From positions 477,011 to 541,010 of the forward strand of contig NZ_JAVAJF010000002.1 in the NCBI RefSeq assembly GCF_030718085.1: 64,000 bases of DNA, read 5' to 3'. A program made the translations under genes and the position numbers. Numbering within the stretch: the first letter of the stretch is position 1; each line of letters starts with the position of its first letter. Positions 17,936 to 27,100 of the stretch are shown piece after piece. This DNA is from Marinobacter sp. MDS2. Lineage in GTDB: Bacteria; Pseudomonadota; Gammaproteobacteria; Pseudomonadales; Oleiphilaceae. The notes beneath the pieces were generated by a model. That model did not search any database. It was not told the origin of the DNA and saw nothing but the letters and a program-made list of their open reading frames with translations.

Positions 17936-17952
17936 GCGACACTTTTTGTCGC
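17936..17952. promoter_or_regulatory. Palindromic operator, copy 2 of 4
   Basis: GCGACA-CTTTT-TGTCGC, a perfect 6-bp inverted repeat with 5-bp spacer, 53 bp upstream of the 5'-nucleotidase start and about 140 bp upstream of the divergent unknown gene at 18091. Confidence 0.8.
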
Positions 17953-18090
17953 TTGCAAACCGTACCATGAAAAGTAAGTTGAAATGTTCCCGGGCGGCAG
18001 CCGTCGGTTCGCTCACATGAAAGAGGCTTTGCCTCGGGTTGAGGCCTTCCATGATCGCACCGAAGTAGTTTATGGACTAGGAGAGAATTA

Positions 18091-18669
18091 ATGGATGATC
18101 TAGAGCGGGTGCTTGAGCCCGAGTACATAGCGAAGCTTACTGTCGAGAACGCTTCGTACATTAGAAGCTACCCCCATATGCTCGAATATTTCCACGACAT
18201 ACCCCAGTTGACGGCGAAGGATGTCGTTGTCGGTGCACACATGGTCTACGGATGGATGCCAACCATAGTGCACCTCAATAAGAATGGCGCAAAGCTGGAA
18301 GATGTCATCCCAATTCTGCAATCCGCGAAGGACGGCGACGTTGCCCTCAACACGAACGAGCTTGAAGTGGTGAAGAAGTGTGTCAACAACTCTATAGTTG
18401 GAGCTTCTAAACTGCTTCACTTTATCAACCCCGAGCAGTATCCGATCTGGGATTCAAAGATCTTTCGATTTGCTTATCCTGCCACCGAGCCGCACCCGAA
18501 TCGGGTCAACAATGTAAAAACTTATACCGTTTACCGGGAAAGACTGCTGAAGCTAATGCATCATCCCCGATTCCTGGAGTTGCACTCGCACATCAATCAA
18601 GAGCTGGGGTATAGCGTCTCCGGGCTCAGAGCGCTCGAACTAGCGATGTTCGTCGGCGGAACTAAGTAA
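18091..18669 (+). CDS. Unknown protein, conserved-looking
   Basis: 192 residues, soluble, mixed helices. Distinct segments are VVVGAHMVYGWMPTI, SKLLHFINPEQYPIWDSKI and SGLRALELAMFV. The last two recall helical domains near DNA-glycosylase-like folds, but I do not recognise the family. A good ribosome site (AGGAGA) precedes ATG 18091. It is divergent from the 5'-nucleotidase gene, with operator copy 2 between them, so it may belong to the WYL regulon. It could have been inserted with the nucleotidase gene (see the fragment at 18750). Confidence 0.6.
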   Translation: MDDLERVLEPEYIAKLTVENASYIRSYPHMLEYFHDIPQLTAKDVVVGAHMVYGWMPTIVHLNKNGAKLEDVIPILQSAKDGDVALNTNELEVVKKCVNNSIVGASKLLHFINPEQYPIWDSKIFRFAYPATEPHPNRVNNVKTYTVYRERLLKLMHHPRFLELHSHINQELGYSVSGLRALELAMFVGGTK

Positions 18670-18749
18670 ACGCACTACTAAGAACTTGAGGGAAGTGGAG
18701 TGCACTGTCTGGTGCCCCCCCCCTGAGCTGCGCGGGCTCAGGGGAAGAG

Positions 18750-18785
18750 AGCAGGGGCTGAGGCGGACCCGAAGGACCGGTAACG
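18750..18785 (+). repeat. Vestige of a WYL-gene 3' end
   Basis: AGCAGGGGCTGA followed by GCGGAC and further matches resembles the last codons of the WYL gene (16899-16931) and would encode Q-G-L-R-R-T-R in the same frame order as Q-G-L-K-R-T-R there. It is preceded by a 9-bp GC hairpin (18720-18744). It suggests that an older WYL gene once ended here, directly before the SLOG gene. Confidence 0.55.
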
Positions 18786-18791
18786 CATGAG

Positions 18792-19136
18792 TCATTCCCC
18801 CACGGTTTCAACAATCACCGTTTTACCTTTTGCCCGGGCATAATTCAGGGCGGACGCGGTACCCCGGGATTTGCCATCCCAGAAGGCGATCACCAAATCA
18901 GCTGTATCAACGATGGTACGGTTGCGAATCGGGCCGGCCCCACGGCCGTATTGTTTCCAGTCGGGTTTGATCACGGTAATAGGCAGCTTATTTTCTCGGG
19001 CCAGTTGCTCCGCCAGAGCATCCGCGCCTTTTGCACCACCAGAAATGATATGTGCAGGTAGCCAGGGTTGAAGCACACGCTCCAGGCGGTCGTAGTCATT
19101 AAAGTGGCGAGAACCAATAACGGCGATCTTGCGCAT
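18792..19136 (-). CDS. YspA-type SLOG protein (DUF2493)
   Basis: 114 residues with a complete SLOG fold: IAVIGSRHFNDYD at the N-terminus, the ligand loop SGGAKGADALAEQLA, and PIRNRTIVDTADLVIAFWDG followed by KSRGTASALNYA. SLOG proteins bind or process nucleotides and their derivatives and occur as sensors or effectors in defence systems. ATG 19136 has a GGAG ribosome site at the right distance and is preferred over TTG 19148. Operator copy 3 lies 50 bp upstream. Same strand as the small gene at 19194. Confidence 0.85.
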   Translation of the reverse strand: MRKIAVIGSRHFNDYDRLERVLQPWLPAHIISGGAKGADALAEQLARENKLPITVIKPDWKQYGRGAGPIRNRTIVDTADLVIAFWDGKSRGTASALNYARAKGKTVIVETVGE

Positions 19137-19185
19137 GATGAGCTCCAAAGGCTTGTGTATTGGAGCGAAAGCTTAAGGTGTAGTG

Positions 19186-19202
19186 GCGACAAATTATGTC
19201 GC
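19186..19202. promoter_or_regulatory. Palindromic operator, copy 3 of 4
   Basis: GCGACA-AATTA-TGTCGC (with one more G:C pair outside), 50 bp upstream of the SLOG start. It overlaps the last codons and stop of the upstream gene, which gives the SLOG gene its own regulated promoter. Confidence 0.8.
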
Positions 19203-19538
19203 CTTGGCGTTAACTCTCCGCAACGCTTCTTCCCGGGCAACATCCCAGCTGGAATCGTCGGTACGCAATCCGTTAGCTCCCAGCGGTGGTACCCCGCGCT
19301 CTTTGCGTCGGGCGTTTACCTTCTCGGTGTAGTCCAAACTCATGGGATTAATACCACGGCGACGGTCATTGGCGTCTGCGATGGAATCCATCATGGCATC
19401 GTATTCTTCCGGGAAGAGTTCGTAGTGAACATCGTGGACCAGCTTGTTGAGCTCATCCAGCTTCCGGCACTCCTCCCCGGATAGACCCTCGCGTTCTGCG
19501 GTGCGCTTCTTGAGCATTTCTTTTTCGGCACGATTCAT
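19194..19538 (-). CDS. Small charged unknown protein
   Basis: 114 residues beginning MNRAEKEMLKKRTAEREG (preceded by a GGGAG ribosome site); the frame is open to 19592 but that start would overlap the operator. Highly charged, helical, no membrane segment, no recognised family. It is followed by the SLOG gene and has its own copy of the palindrome 48 bp upstream, so it belongs to the same regulon. Confidence 0.6.
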   Translation of the reverse strand: MNRAEKEMLKKRTAEREGLSGEECRKLDELNKLVHDVHYELFPEEYDAMMDSIADANDRRRGINPMSLDYTEKVNARRKERGVPPLGANGLRTDDSSWDVAREEALRRVNAKAT

Positions 19539-19585
19539 CGTTTTCTCCCTGTTGATTTCAACTCCGATAATTCTAGAGCAGAGAG

Positions 19586-19602
19586 GCGACATTCAATGTC
19601 GC
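19586..19602. promoter_or_regulatory. Palindromic operator, copy 4 of 4
   Basis: GCGACA-TTCAA-TGTCGC, perfect arms, 48 bp upstream of the small charged protein's start codon. Confidence 0.8.
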
Positions 19603-19826
19603 AGCGCCCCGTAAGAATAGCGAGGGGTCAAGGTTCTATGCCTCGACGATCCGAAAGATCACGTGATTGGCGAAAAACACTTTGCAACATGTAAACAATA
19701 GTTACGTTTGTTGGAATTGGCTCCAACTTCAAGCAGTATTGCTTATACTCGGAATGCAACGCAGCCTAACTTTTCTGAACTTTGCGGGCTGGCCGCGCAG
19801 AGAGATTTACCAAACAAGGACGAAAG

Positions 19827-20750
19827 ATGTACGACCTGATCGGTGATATTCACGGCCACGCCACTGAACTCAAAGCCCTCCTCACCAAGATGGATTACCG
19901 CGAAACAGACGGCGTGTGGCAGCACCCCGAGCGAAAGGTCATTTTCCTGGGTGACTTTGTAGACCGCGGCCCGGAACAGGTAGAAACCGTCACCATTGCC
20001 CGAAACATGGTCGAGAAGGGCCACGCTCTGGCGGTCATGGGCAACCACGAATTCAACGCAGTAGCCTGGGCTACGGAAGACCCGCAAAACCCTGGTGAAC
20101 ATCTTCGCCCCCATATCGAAAAAAACCTGAAGCAGCACAGAGCCTTTCTGGAGCAAGTAGGTGAGGGGAGCGAACTGCACCACAGCATGATCAAGTGGTT
20201 CAAAACCTTGCCGGTGTACCTGGACTTGCCGGAATTTCGAGTAGTACACGCCTGTTGGCACCCAGAGCATCTTGCGGCCATAGCCAAGCACACCGATAAA
20301 GAAAACCGGTTACTTCCTGGCACCTGGGAGGAGGCAAGCCGAAAGGGCTCAGAGGCCTATGAGGCGATTGAAACTCTTCTCAAAGGGTTGGAGATTCCGC
20401 TTCCGGGCGACCATCACTTCTTCGACAAAGATAAGAATAAGCGAACCAACATCCGCACTGAATGGTGGCGCGAGGGTGAGCTGACCTATCGCGATCTTGC
20501 CATGGTACCGGAAGAGGTCATCGATAAAATTCCCCATGAACCAGTAGCTTCTCACGTTTTACCCGGTTACGACGGTGAGAAGCCGCTGTTTGTGGGGCAT
20601 TACTGGATGAAAGGGGAGCCGGCTCCATTGAATGAGCGCATTGCTTGCCTGGATTACAGCGTTGCCGGTGGGCCCGGCGGAAAATTGTGCGCATATCGGT
20701 TCGATGGAGCACAAAGGTTGAAAGCAAAGTGTTTTACCTGGGTCCAGTAA
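19827..20750 (+). CDS. PP2A-like metallophosphoesterase
   Basis: 307 residues with the calcineurin-type metal motifs in order: LIGDIHGHATEL, FLGDFVDRGPEQVE, VMGNHEFNAVAW, and later VVHACWHPE and FVGHYWM. Such enzymes hydrolyse phosphoproteins or bis-nucleoside polyphosphates (PrpE/ApaH-like). ATG 19827 begins the family sequence; the longer frame to 19782 does not. It lies about 115 bp before druH on the same strand, so it could be read with the Druantia genes, but a functional link is not established. Confidence 0.85.
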   Translation: MYDLIGDIHGHATELKALLTKMDYRETDGVWQHPERKVIFLGDFVDRGPEQVETVTIARNMVEKGHALAVMGNHEFNAVAWATEDPQNPGEHLRPHIEKNLKQHRAFLEQVGEGSELHHSMIKWFKTLPVYLDLPEFRVVHACWHPEHLAAIAKHTDKENRLLPGTWEEASRKGSEAYEAIETLLKGLEIPLPGDHHFFDKDKNKRTNIRTEWWREGELTYRDLAMVPEEVIDKIPHEPVASHVLPGYDGEKPLFVGHYWMKGEPAPLNERIACLDYSVAGGPGGKLCAYRFDGAQRLKAKCFTWVQ

Positions 20751-20866
20751 CAGTAAGGCGTAGGTTATAAAAATTTTTTGCTGATTTAGTTGGCGAAAGC
20801 AGTAGCTATGGTCAATGAAATCGTCCAAAGCAAATGAAGAAGAAATGCTGTAAAAAGGACTTTCAA

Positions 20867-23800
20867 ATGGATATGGGTATGAGAAGTAAGTCAAAAGCCT
20901 GGGTGAATGAGTTTTTGTTCATTAGAGGTATGATTTCGGGGCCAGATGGAAGTCCGTTATACCTATACCACGTGACTGATGAAGAATTTGCCTATCTTCC
21001 GACTTTATTGAGACAGACTTTGCCCGATATCGAGAGTCCCGTGCATTCGGTATATTGGTCGGCTGCTTTCTGTCTTTTCGTTGCTGAAAAATATCGCAGA
21101 GAATACGACGGCACCAACCTCGGATGGTCTTGGGAGGGATTCGAGAAACCGCTTTCAATCAAGCTTCCAAGTTTGCGTCATTCAGAAATTGTCAGAAAAG
21201 GGCTGGAGTTTTGGCGACGTCCAATTCGCCTTAGAACCAATGGCCATGATTATCTTGGCTCTCTGTTTGATGAAGGGGGATTACCCTGGCGCCTGATTCA
21301 GAGTGACACGCACGGCTTCGGTCGGGCTGTTCGTGGGACGATTTCTAACTATTATCGAGTCCAGCAGTTAGGCGGCGACATAGCTTCGACTGTGTCGAAT
21401 TACGCCCAGTATTTTCCGCAGACATTCAGGACCCATGAAAAATATCTATTGATCGCATCCATTGTTGAGTGGCTGATGGGAATTGCAGAAGCCCATCCCA
21501 TTGCATCAATTGAAGATCCGACCGATTACCTTGACGAGCATGCACCCGACTGGCGCAAGCTTTCCCCTCTCCCTGTGAGTGAGGGTAATGCGCGCAATCT
21601 CATCAATGAATGGCTTAAAGATGCTAGCAAGAGTCGGTCTGAGAAAAAGCGGATTGAAGCAGACGAGAAAAACTTTACCTGTGATCACTGGTTAAAAGGC
21701 ACCTATGAAAATTGGGCGATCGAAACAGAGGTATTTCTGCCTTCAGAACTTTCGATTTCGCTTGAAGGTGCCCCCATTCAGAGCACCAGGGTTGAGGTCG
21801 CTTTCTACGAAGGCGATGAACTGCTAAGGCGATCGGGAATTGTTCATGGCAAAGTGAATGACGATCGTTCACAGATTACGTTAAAGATTAACAACCGAGC
21901 AATTCGAGTTGGCCGGGTGAATCCGGAGCTCCCTTTGACCGTTCAACTTCTATCGAACGGACAGCGAATCGATGTCTTTTATTTCGAGGGAAGCGAAGTC
22001 GATTTTGCATCATTGCCACTAATTTTCATTGAGGACGGAGAGCAGTTAAAACTAGCTTCAACAGCGTCTACAACTCTGGCGGCTTCATATGCGTTGGTGA
22101 GAGTGCCCCCGGCGATGAGCTCTGAGGATTTATCCAAGAGTGAGCTGTTAGGAAGTGATCAATTGGGCGCAGAGTGGATCCGCGTATCGGAAGACATCAC
22201 CTTCGTAGGTGCGGATTCGCGAGTGGTTGTGCGGTTTGACCCAAATGCAGTAATCACAAAGCCAACTCTGGCCGGAACGGTGTCGTTATACGACACACTT
22301 CCCAATCTTGTCTACAGAGGGTGGCCAAACCTCAGGGCTACTGGAAATGAGGATAATCAGGACATCAGTCTGTTCGCAAACGGTAAACCCCTGGAATTCG
22401 ATTATCAAAAAAATGAAGTTGGCAGTTTCAGTCTGAGCGCCGTTGCGAGGGGAGGAGAAACCGTTCTTCGCCGAAAGATTGGTGTTATACCCAAAGATCT
22501 GCGAGTAATTTCGGTTCCCGCTTCCACTCACAGTTCCGCCAAAATCATTCTGAGGAGTGGGAGGAAGCTTGCGGTTTGTATACTTGATGATTCTATGCGG
22601 GCCGAAACTCAATTAATAGACGATGGTTGTGAGATAACCCTGGAGCCGATTGTACGAGGGCAGGTTCCGCAAAAGGTTAGCGTTGCGCTCTCTGATGGCC
22701 TTAATCCTGGTGAACCAGTGATTTTGAGATTACCTTATCCAAGGACTGGGGCTCAGCTTTATGACGATGTGGGCACTGAAGTTAAAGGTGGCTTGATATC
22801 CCTCGATCAGCTTATAGGGATGTCTATGACGCTGACACCAAAGCCCGACACGAGAGAACAATTCTTTGTTTCTCTTGAGCTTGTGTGTCCGCAACTTCCC
22901 AATTTTCGTCGTTATTATCCTTTCACAGTGAATACCCAGGCGCAGAGAATTAGCCTCTATGCGTTCGAGGAAGATATTCAACAGATGTTGGGAACAACGT
23001 CCAATCAAGACGCATTTGTTCGCATTAGCGTCGAAACAGATCGCATCCTCAAACAGCTAAATATCGTTCGTTACAATGCCCGTCTTGAGGGCCCGTCATC
23101 GACAGGAAGGCTCGAAGTAGTTACAGATACTCTATGTGAATCAGAGAACTCCGTCAGAGTATCTGGTATGCGACTCGACGACCCCCGGGCACTTCCAGTT
23201 GAGGTACCAGAGAGGGTATCCGAGGGCGTGGGAATGGGGGTATTCGAAATCCCACCGAAAATGATGAAAAACGGTCCTTGGTTACTATTTCCCCCGGCTG
23301 AATCCAGCCTTAAGTTCCGACCAACGGTCTGGGTTACGGAGGACTCTGCTAACACATCCGAATCTCCTGTAAACACCCTGCATTCGGCCGCCAAAGCATT
23401 TCACCCAGTGCACAATCCTAATGCTTTTGATCAAGTCATCTCGGCGATGGCCCGGGATTTCTCTCACAGTGGTTGGGATTATCTTCGGGCCCTTAAAGAG
23501 CAATACAGCGCTTTGCCCTTGTCGGCATTCGAGAGTTGGAAGGCTTTGGCGAACAATACTTCAGCGATAGCAGCGGCAGTTTTTCGGCTAGAGTTTGATC
23601 CTGCGTTTTGTAGGCGGTTGAGTAACGAGCTTGCAGTGATCTGGGAAACGGTGAATGTGCAGACTTGGATCAATGTTCGGGCTGGTCAGAGCGATTTTCT
23701 TGTCGACCAGGGCATCCCCGAAGAATTAGCTGAAAAACTCGTAGAGGATCGGATAAGCAGCGTCGCTACCGCAATTCCCTGCTTTATGCATCTATCGAAC

Positions 23801-24187
23801 TATTTGCGAGAGCCAAAGCACGTGAACTTGGAACAGGTTCCTTACGTTTTTGCGAAGATATGCTTTGAAGATCTGCGACGTAATCATGCGGACGACCAGA
23901 GATGGCCCGAATGGTTCAAGGTGGAGCTCGCAAACTGGGTTCACCAGCAGAACTTCCCAGCGGAAATAACGACACTCCCCGATGTTGGTTTTTCGAGGGC
24001 AGTGGCCTACTTGCCTGTATTTATGGCGGCGGTGACTGCAGGAAAAGCGAGGTTTACGGATGTTTCAGAATCGCTTCCGGAACTGAGGTTTGCTGTTCGG
24101 GTTCTTTCGGACTTCGACCGTGACGCTTGGTATGAACCTACCTATTCACTGGTACTCTCAAATCTTTTGCTCGAAACAGAAGAATAA
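20867..24187 (+). CDS. druH: Druantia type III protein DruH (STY4851/ECs_5259-like)
   Basis: About 1,106 residues, no nuclease or ATPase motif visible. Size, order and pairing with a 2,088-residue DUF1998 helicase 9 bp downstream match Druantia type III, a two-gene anti-phage system (DruH, DruE). The N-terminal segment WVNEFLFIRGMISGPDGSPLYLYHVTDEEF and the long beta-rich centre fit the STY4851/ECs_5259 family. The start at 20867 has AAGGA at good spacing; an in-frame ATG lies at 20834. DruH function is unknown. Assignment by recognition, not by alignment. Confidence 0.75.
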   Translation: MDMGMRSKSKAWVNEFLFIRGMISGPDGSPLYLYHVTDEEFAYLPTLLRQTLPDIESPVHSVYWSAAFCLFVAEKYRREYDGTNLGWSWEGFEKPLSIKLPSLRHSEIVRKGLEFWRRPIRLRTNGHDYLGSLFDEGGLPWRLIQSDTHGFGRAVRGTISNYYRVQQLGGDIASTVSNYAQYFPQTFRTHEKYLLIASIVEWLMGIAEAHPIASIEDPTDYLDEHAPDWRKLSPLPVSEGNARNLINEWLKDASKSRSEKKRIEADEKNFTCDHWLKGTYENWAIETEVFLPSELSISLEGAPIQSTRVEVAFYEGDELLRRSGIVHGKVNDDRSQITLKINNRAIRVGRVNPELPLTVQLLSNGQRIDVFYFEGSEVDFASLPLIFIEDGEQLKLASTASTTLAASYALVRVPPAMSSEDLSKSELLGSDQLGAEWIRVSEDITFVGADSRVVVRFDPNAVITKPTLAGTVSLYDTLPNLVYRGWPNLRATGNEDNQDISLFANGKPLEFDYQKNEVGSFSLSAVARGGETVLRRKIGVIPKDLRVISVPASTHSSAKIILRSGRKLAVCILDDSMRAETQLIDDGCEITLEPIVRGQVPQKVSVALSDGLNPGEPVILRLPYPRTGAQLYDDVGTEVKGGLISLDQLIGMSMTLTPKPDTREQFFVSLELVCPQLPNFRRYYPFTVNTQAQRISLYAFEEDIQQMLGTTSNQDAFVRISVETDRILKQLNIVRYNARLEGPSSTGRLEVVTDTLCESENSVRVSGMRLDDPRALPVEVPERVSEGVGMGVFEIPPKMMKNGPWLLFPPAESSLKFRPTVWVTEDSANTSESPVNTLHSAAKAFHPVHNPNAFDQVISAMARDFSHSGWDYLRALKEQYSALPLSAFESWKALANNTSAIAAAVFRLEFDPAFCRRLSNELAVIWETVNVQTWINVRAGQSDFLVDQGIPEELAEKLVEDRISSVATAIPCFMHLSNYLREPKHVNLEQVPYVFAKICFEDLRRNHADDQRWPEWFKVELANWVHQQNFPAEITTLPDVGFSRAVAYLPVFMAAVTAGKARFTDVSESLPELRFAVRVLSDFDRDAWYEPTYSLVLSNLLLETEE

Positions 24188-24196
24188 GGAATCAAA

Positions 24197-27100
24197 ATGA
24201 GTGGTTATTTCAAGGATCTCATTAACCAATCACTAGAGCGTACCCGGGAGTCCACGCTCAGCATCTTGGGCTTGGCTGACCCCGGATTGCGAGCCCATTT
24301 GGCAAAGCAAATGAGCAACCAGTTGGGCGAGGAGGGCTGTTTTCTCGCGCCACCGGTCTTCGAGCACACGTTTGGATGGGAGCCGGGCAATATTACCTTT
24401 AAGGCCCTGGAGGGCGAACTGCTCAGCAGTGAAGTTATCTCTGCTTTGTCCGATGCGCCCAACGAAAACTATCGGTTTGACCCGAATATAAAACCGTATA
24501 CGCATCAGTTGACTGCCTGGCGAACTTTGCTCGCTGAAAAACCACAGTCTGCGGTAATCACCACCGGGACAGGGTCAGGTAAAACCGAGTGCTTCATGAT
24601 CCCGATCTTGCAGGATCTCGTCAGTGAATATCAGCAGACAAGGAAGCCACTTCAAGGCGTGCGAGCCCTGTTCCTTTATCCTCTTAATGCGCTGATCAAC
24701 TCTCAACGGGAACGTCTTGACGCCTGGACTCGGCCATTCGATCAGAACATCAGGTTCTGTCTTTACAATGGCAACACTAAAGAATCTAGAGCCTCCGTTC
24801 GGAAAGAACAAAAAGAGGCTCCCAATCAAACCCTCTCACGGGAGGAGCTGAGGGAGCATCCGTCGCCGATTCTAATGACTAATGCGACGATGCTTGAGTA
24901 TATGCTCGTCCGTCAGGTGGATGATCCAATCATTCGAAAGTCACGGGAAGCGCAATCTCTTCGCTGGATTGTCCTCGACGAAGCCCACACCTACATCGGA
25001 TCTCAAGCCGCTGAGCTCTCTCTGCTGCTTCGTCGTGTAGTCGAAGCCTTTGGCCGCGAAGCCTCAGATATCCGGTTTGTCGCCACATCTGCGACCATCG
25101 CTGATGAGAAGGCTGAAGAAAGGTTGAGAGAATACCTTGCAGGTCTGGCTGGTGTTCCTTTGCACCAGGTTGTAGTGATCGGTGGTCAGCGTCAGGTTCC
25201 GGAAATTCAGTTTGACGGCGATGACAGCGGCATGTCTTTGACACAGTTAAAGTCGATCGAGGAGGGAAGCACAACCTCGGCCAAGAGATTCGACGCCCTT
25301 TGCAAATCCAGAACGGCACAGCTGATACGGAATACGGTAGTCAACTCACCGAAGCCCGTCAGCCTTAACGATCTCTCCGGCTCTGTGGGGCCTCTGTTGG
25401 TAAGTAAGGACGCTGTTGAGCAACAGCAGGAGCTGTTGGAATGGTTGGATCTGCTGACCGATACCAAGCCGTCGGATAAACAGGAACCTTTCCTCAAATT
25501 ACGGGCCCACTTGTTTCAACGCATGCTTCATGGACTCTGGAGCTGCGTAAACCCCGGCTGCTCCGCAAAATCCGAGGATCTCAAAGACTGGCCATTCGGC
25601 CAGGTTTATGTTCAGCAGCGTGGGAAATGTGACTGTGGTTCGCCAATATACGAAGTCGGCTTTTGTGACGACTGCAAGACACCTCACCTGACGGCTGAGC
25701 ATGCTCATCCGTATCTGCGTCAGGCCAGCCCCTATGTCGGTGATGAGTTCTCACTGCAGGAAGATGACTCGGATGACAGCGGGCTTTCGGACAGCGCCGG
25801 GAGCTCATTGAAAGGGCGTACCGTCATTGCGCCCAAGCCCCACGAAGCCTTCGTTTCTGAAGATCTGGATCTGGACACGGCAGAGCTTGGGAAGCTGGAC
25901 GCCGAAAACAGCATCACGATTTCACAGGCGGACGAACATGAATCGATCTGCGTGAACTGTGGTAGCGCCGGCAAAACGCCAGGCGGCTTTCTGCGCAAGT
26001 CGTATCTGGGATCACCTTTCTACGTCAGTAACGCCGTGCCAACGGTTCTGGAGTTTTGTCCTGACCCTTCCCGCGAAGATTGCGATGGGGAATCACCCGA
26101 ATCCCTGCCGGGGCGTGGCCGCAAGCTGATCACCTTTACCGATAGCCGCCAGGGCACTGCTCGTATGGCGGTGCGTATGCAGCAGGAAGCGGAACGCTCG
26201 CGTCTGAGAGGGTTAGTATTTCAGATACTGAGAAATAAGCAGGCAAAGGCTGACGCCGGCCCTAAAAATGCTCCGACGGCTAGCTATGAAGAATTAATAC
26301 AGCAAGCCGAGCAGCTTGAGAAAATGGGAATGCACGCTGCTGCTTCGGGGGTAAGGTCTGAAGCTGAGAAACTCAATAGTGGGGGGAGTTCAGAAGACCG
26401 TTTGGAGGTTCCCTGGCCTGAACTGGTCGAGGATCTAGCCGCCACGAACGACCTCAAATACTCAATTCTGGATTACAACCGCTACGCCAACCCACAGTTG
26501 TTCAAAGGCAATGAGGGCAGCTATTCCATGGCGCGAGTTCTCCTCTTGCGCGAATTCGCCCGCCGGCCCAAAAACCAGAACAGCACGGAAACGCTGGGTC
26601 TCGTGTCTGTTGGCTACAAAGGCCTGGAGCAGATAACACACACACCCGACTTCTGGACCGAAACTCAGGCTCCGTCGGCAGATGGCAAAAGCGAATCCCG
26701 GCTAACCCTGGACGACTGGAAAGATTTTCTGAAAGTTGCCTTGGACTTCCACGTAAGGGAAAACACTTTTCTCCGGTTTGGCGAAACGGAGCGTTCATGG
26801 ATGGGCGCGCGGTTCGCGCCGAAAGAGCTATACGCTCCGGGCAGCGATGTCAGTGGCACCAGAGACAAGGCGTGGCCTCAGTTTCAAAAGGGTTCGCAGT
26901 CGCGCTTGGTCAAGGTGCTTTCTCTCGGAACAGGCTTGAACACCGAGCTGGAATCGCAACGAAACAAGCTGAACGGTTGGCTCAAGGCCGCCTGGCAAGC
27001 ATTGGTAAAATCACAGATTCTGCAAACTCAGGGTGGGGGTTATGCGCTTTCCCGCGAAACACTGACCTTTTCTCTGCCCAAGTCGGCTTGGGTATGCCCG

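Noticed and set aside
18720-18744. GC-rich 9-bp hairpin as a terminator for the 18091 gene
   Set aside because: The stem is good, but no T tract follows on either strand; kept only as a structural note.
21370-21400. GCGACA and TGTCG inside druH as a fifth operator
   Set aside because: The spacing is wrong and the match lies within coding sequence.
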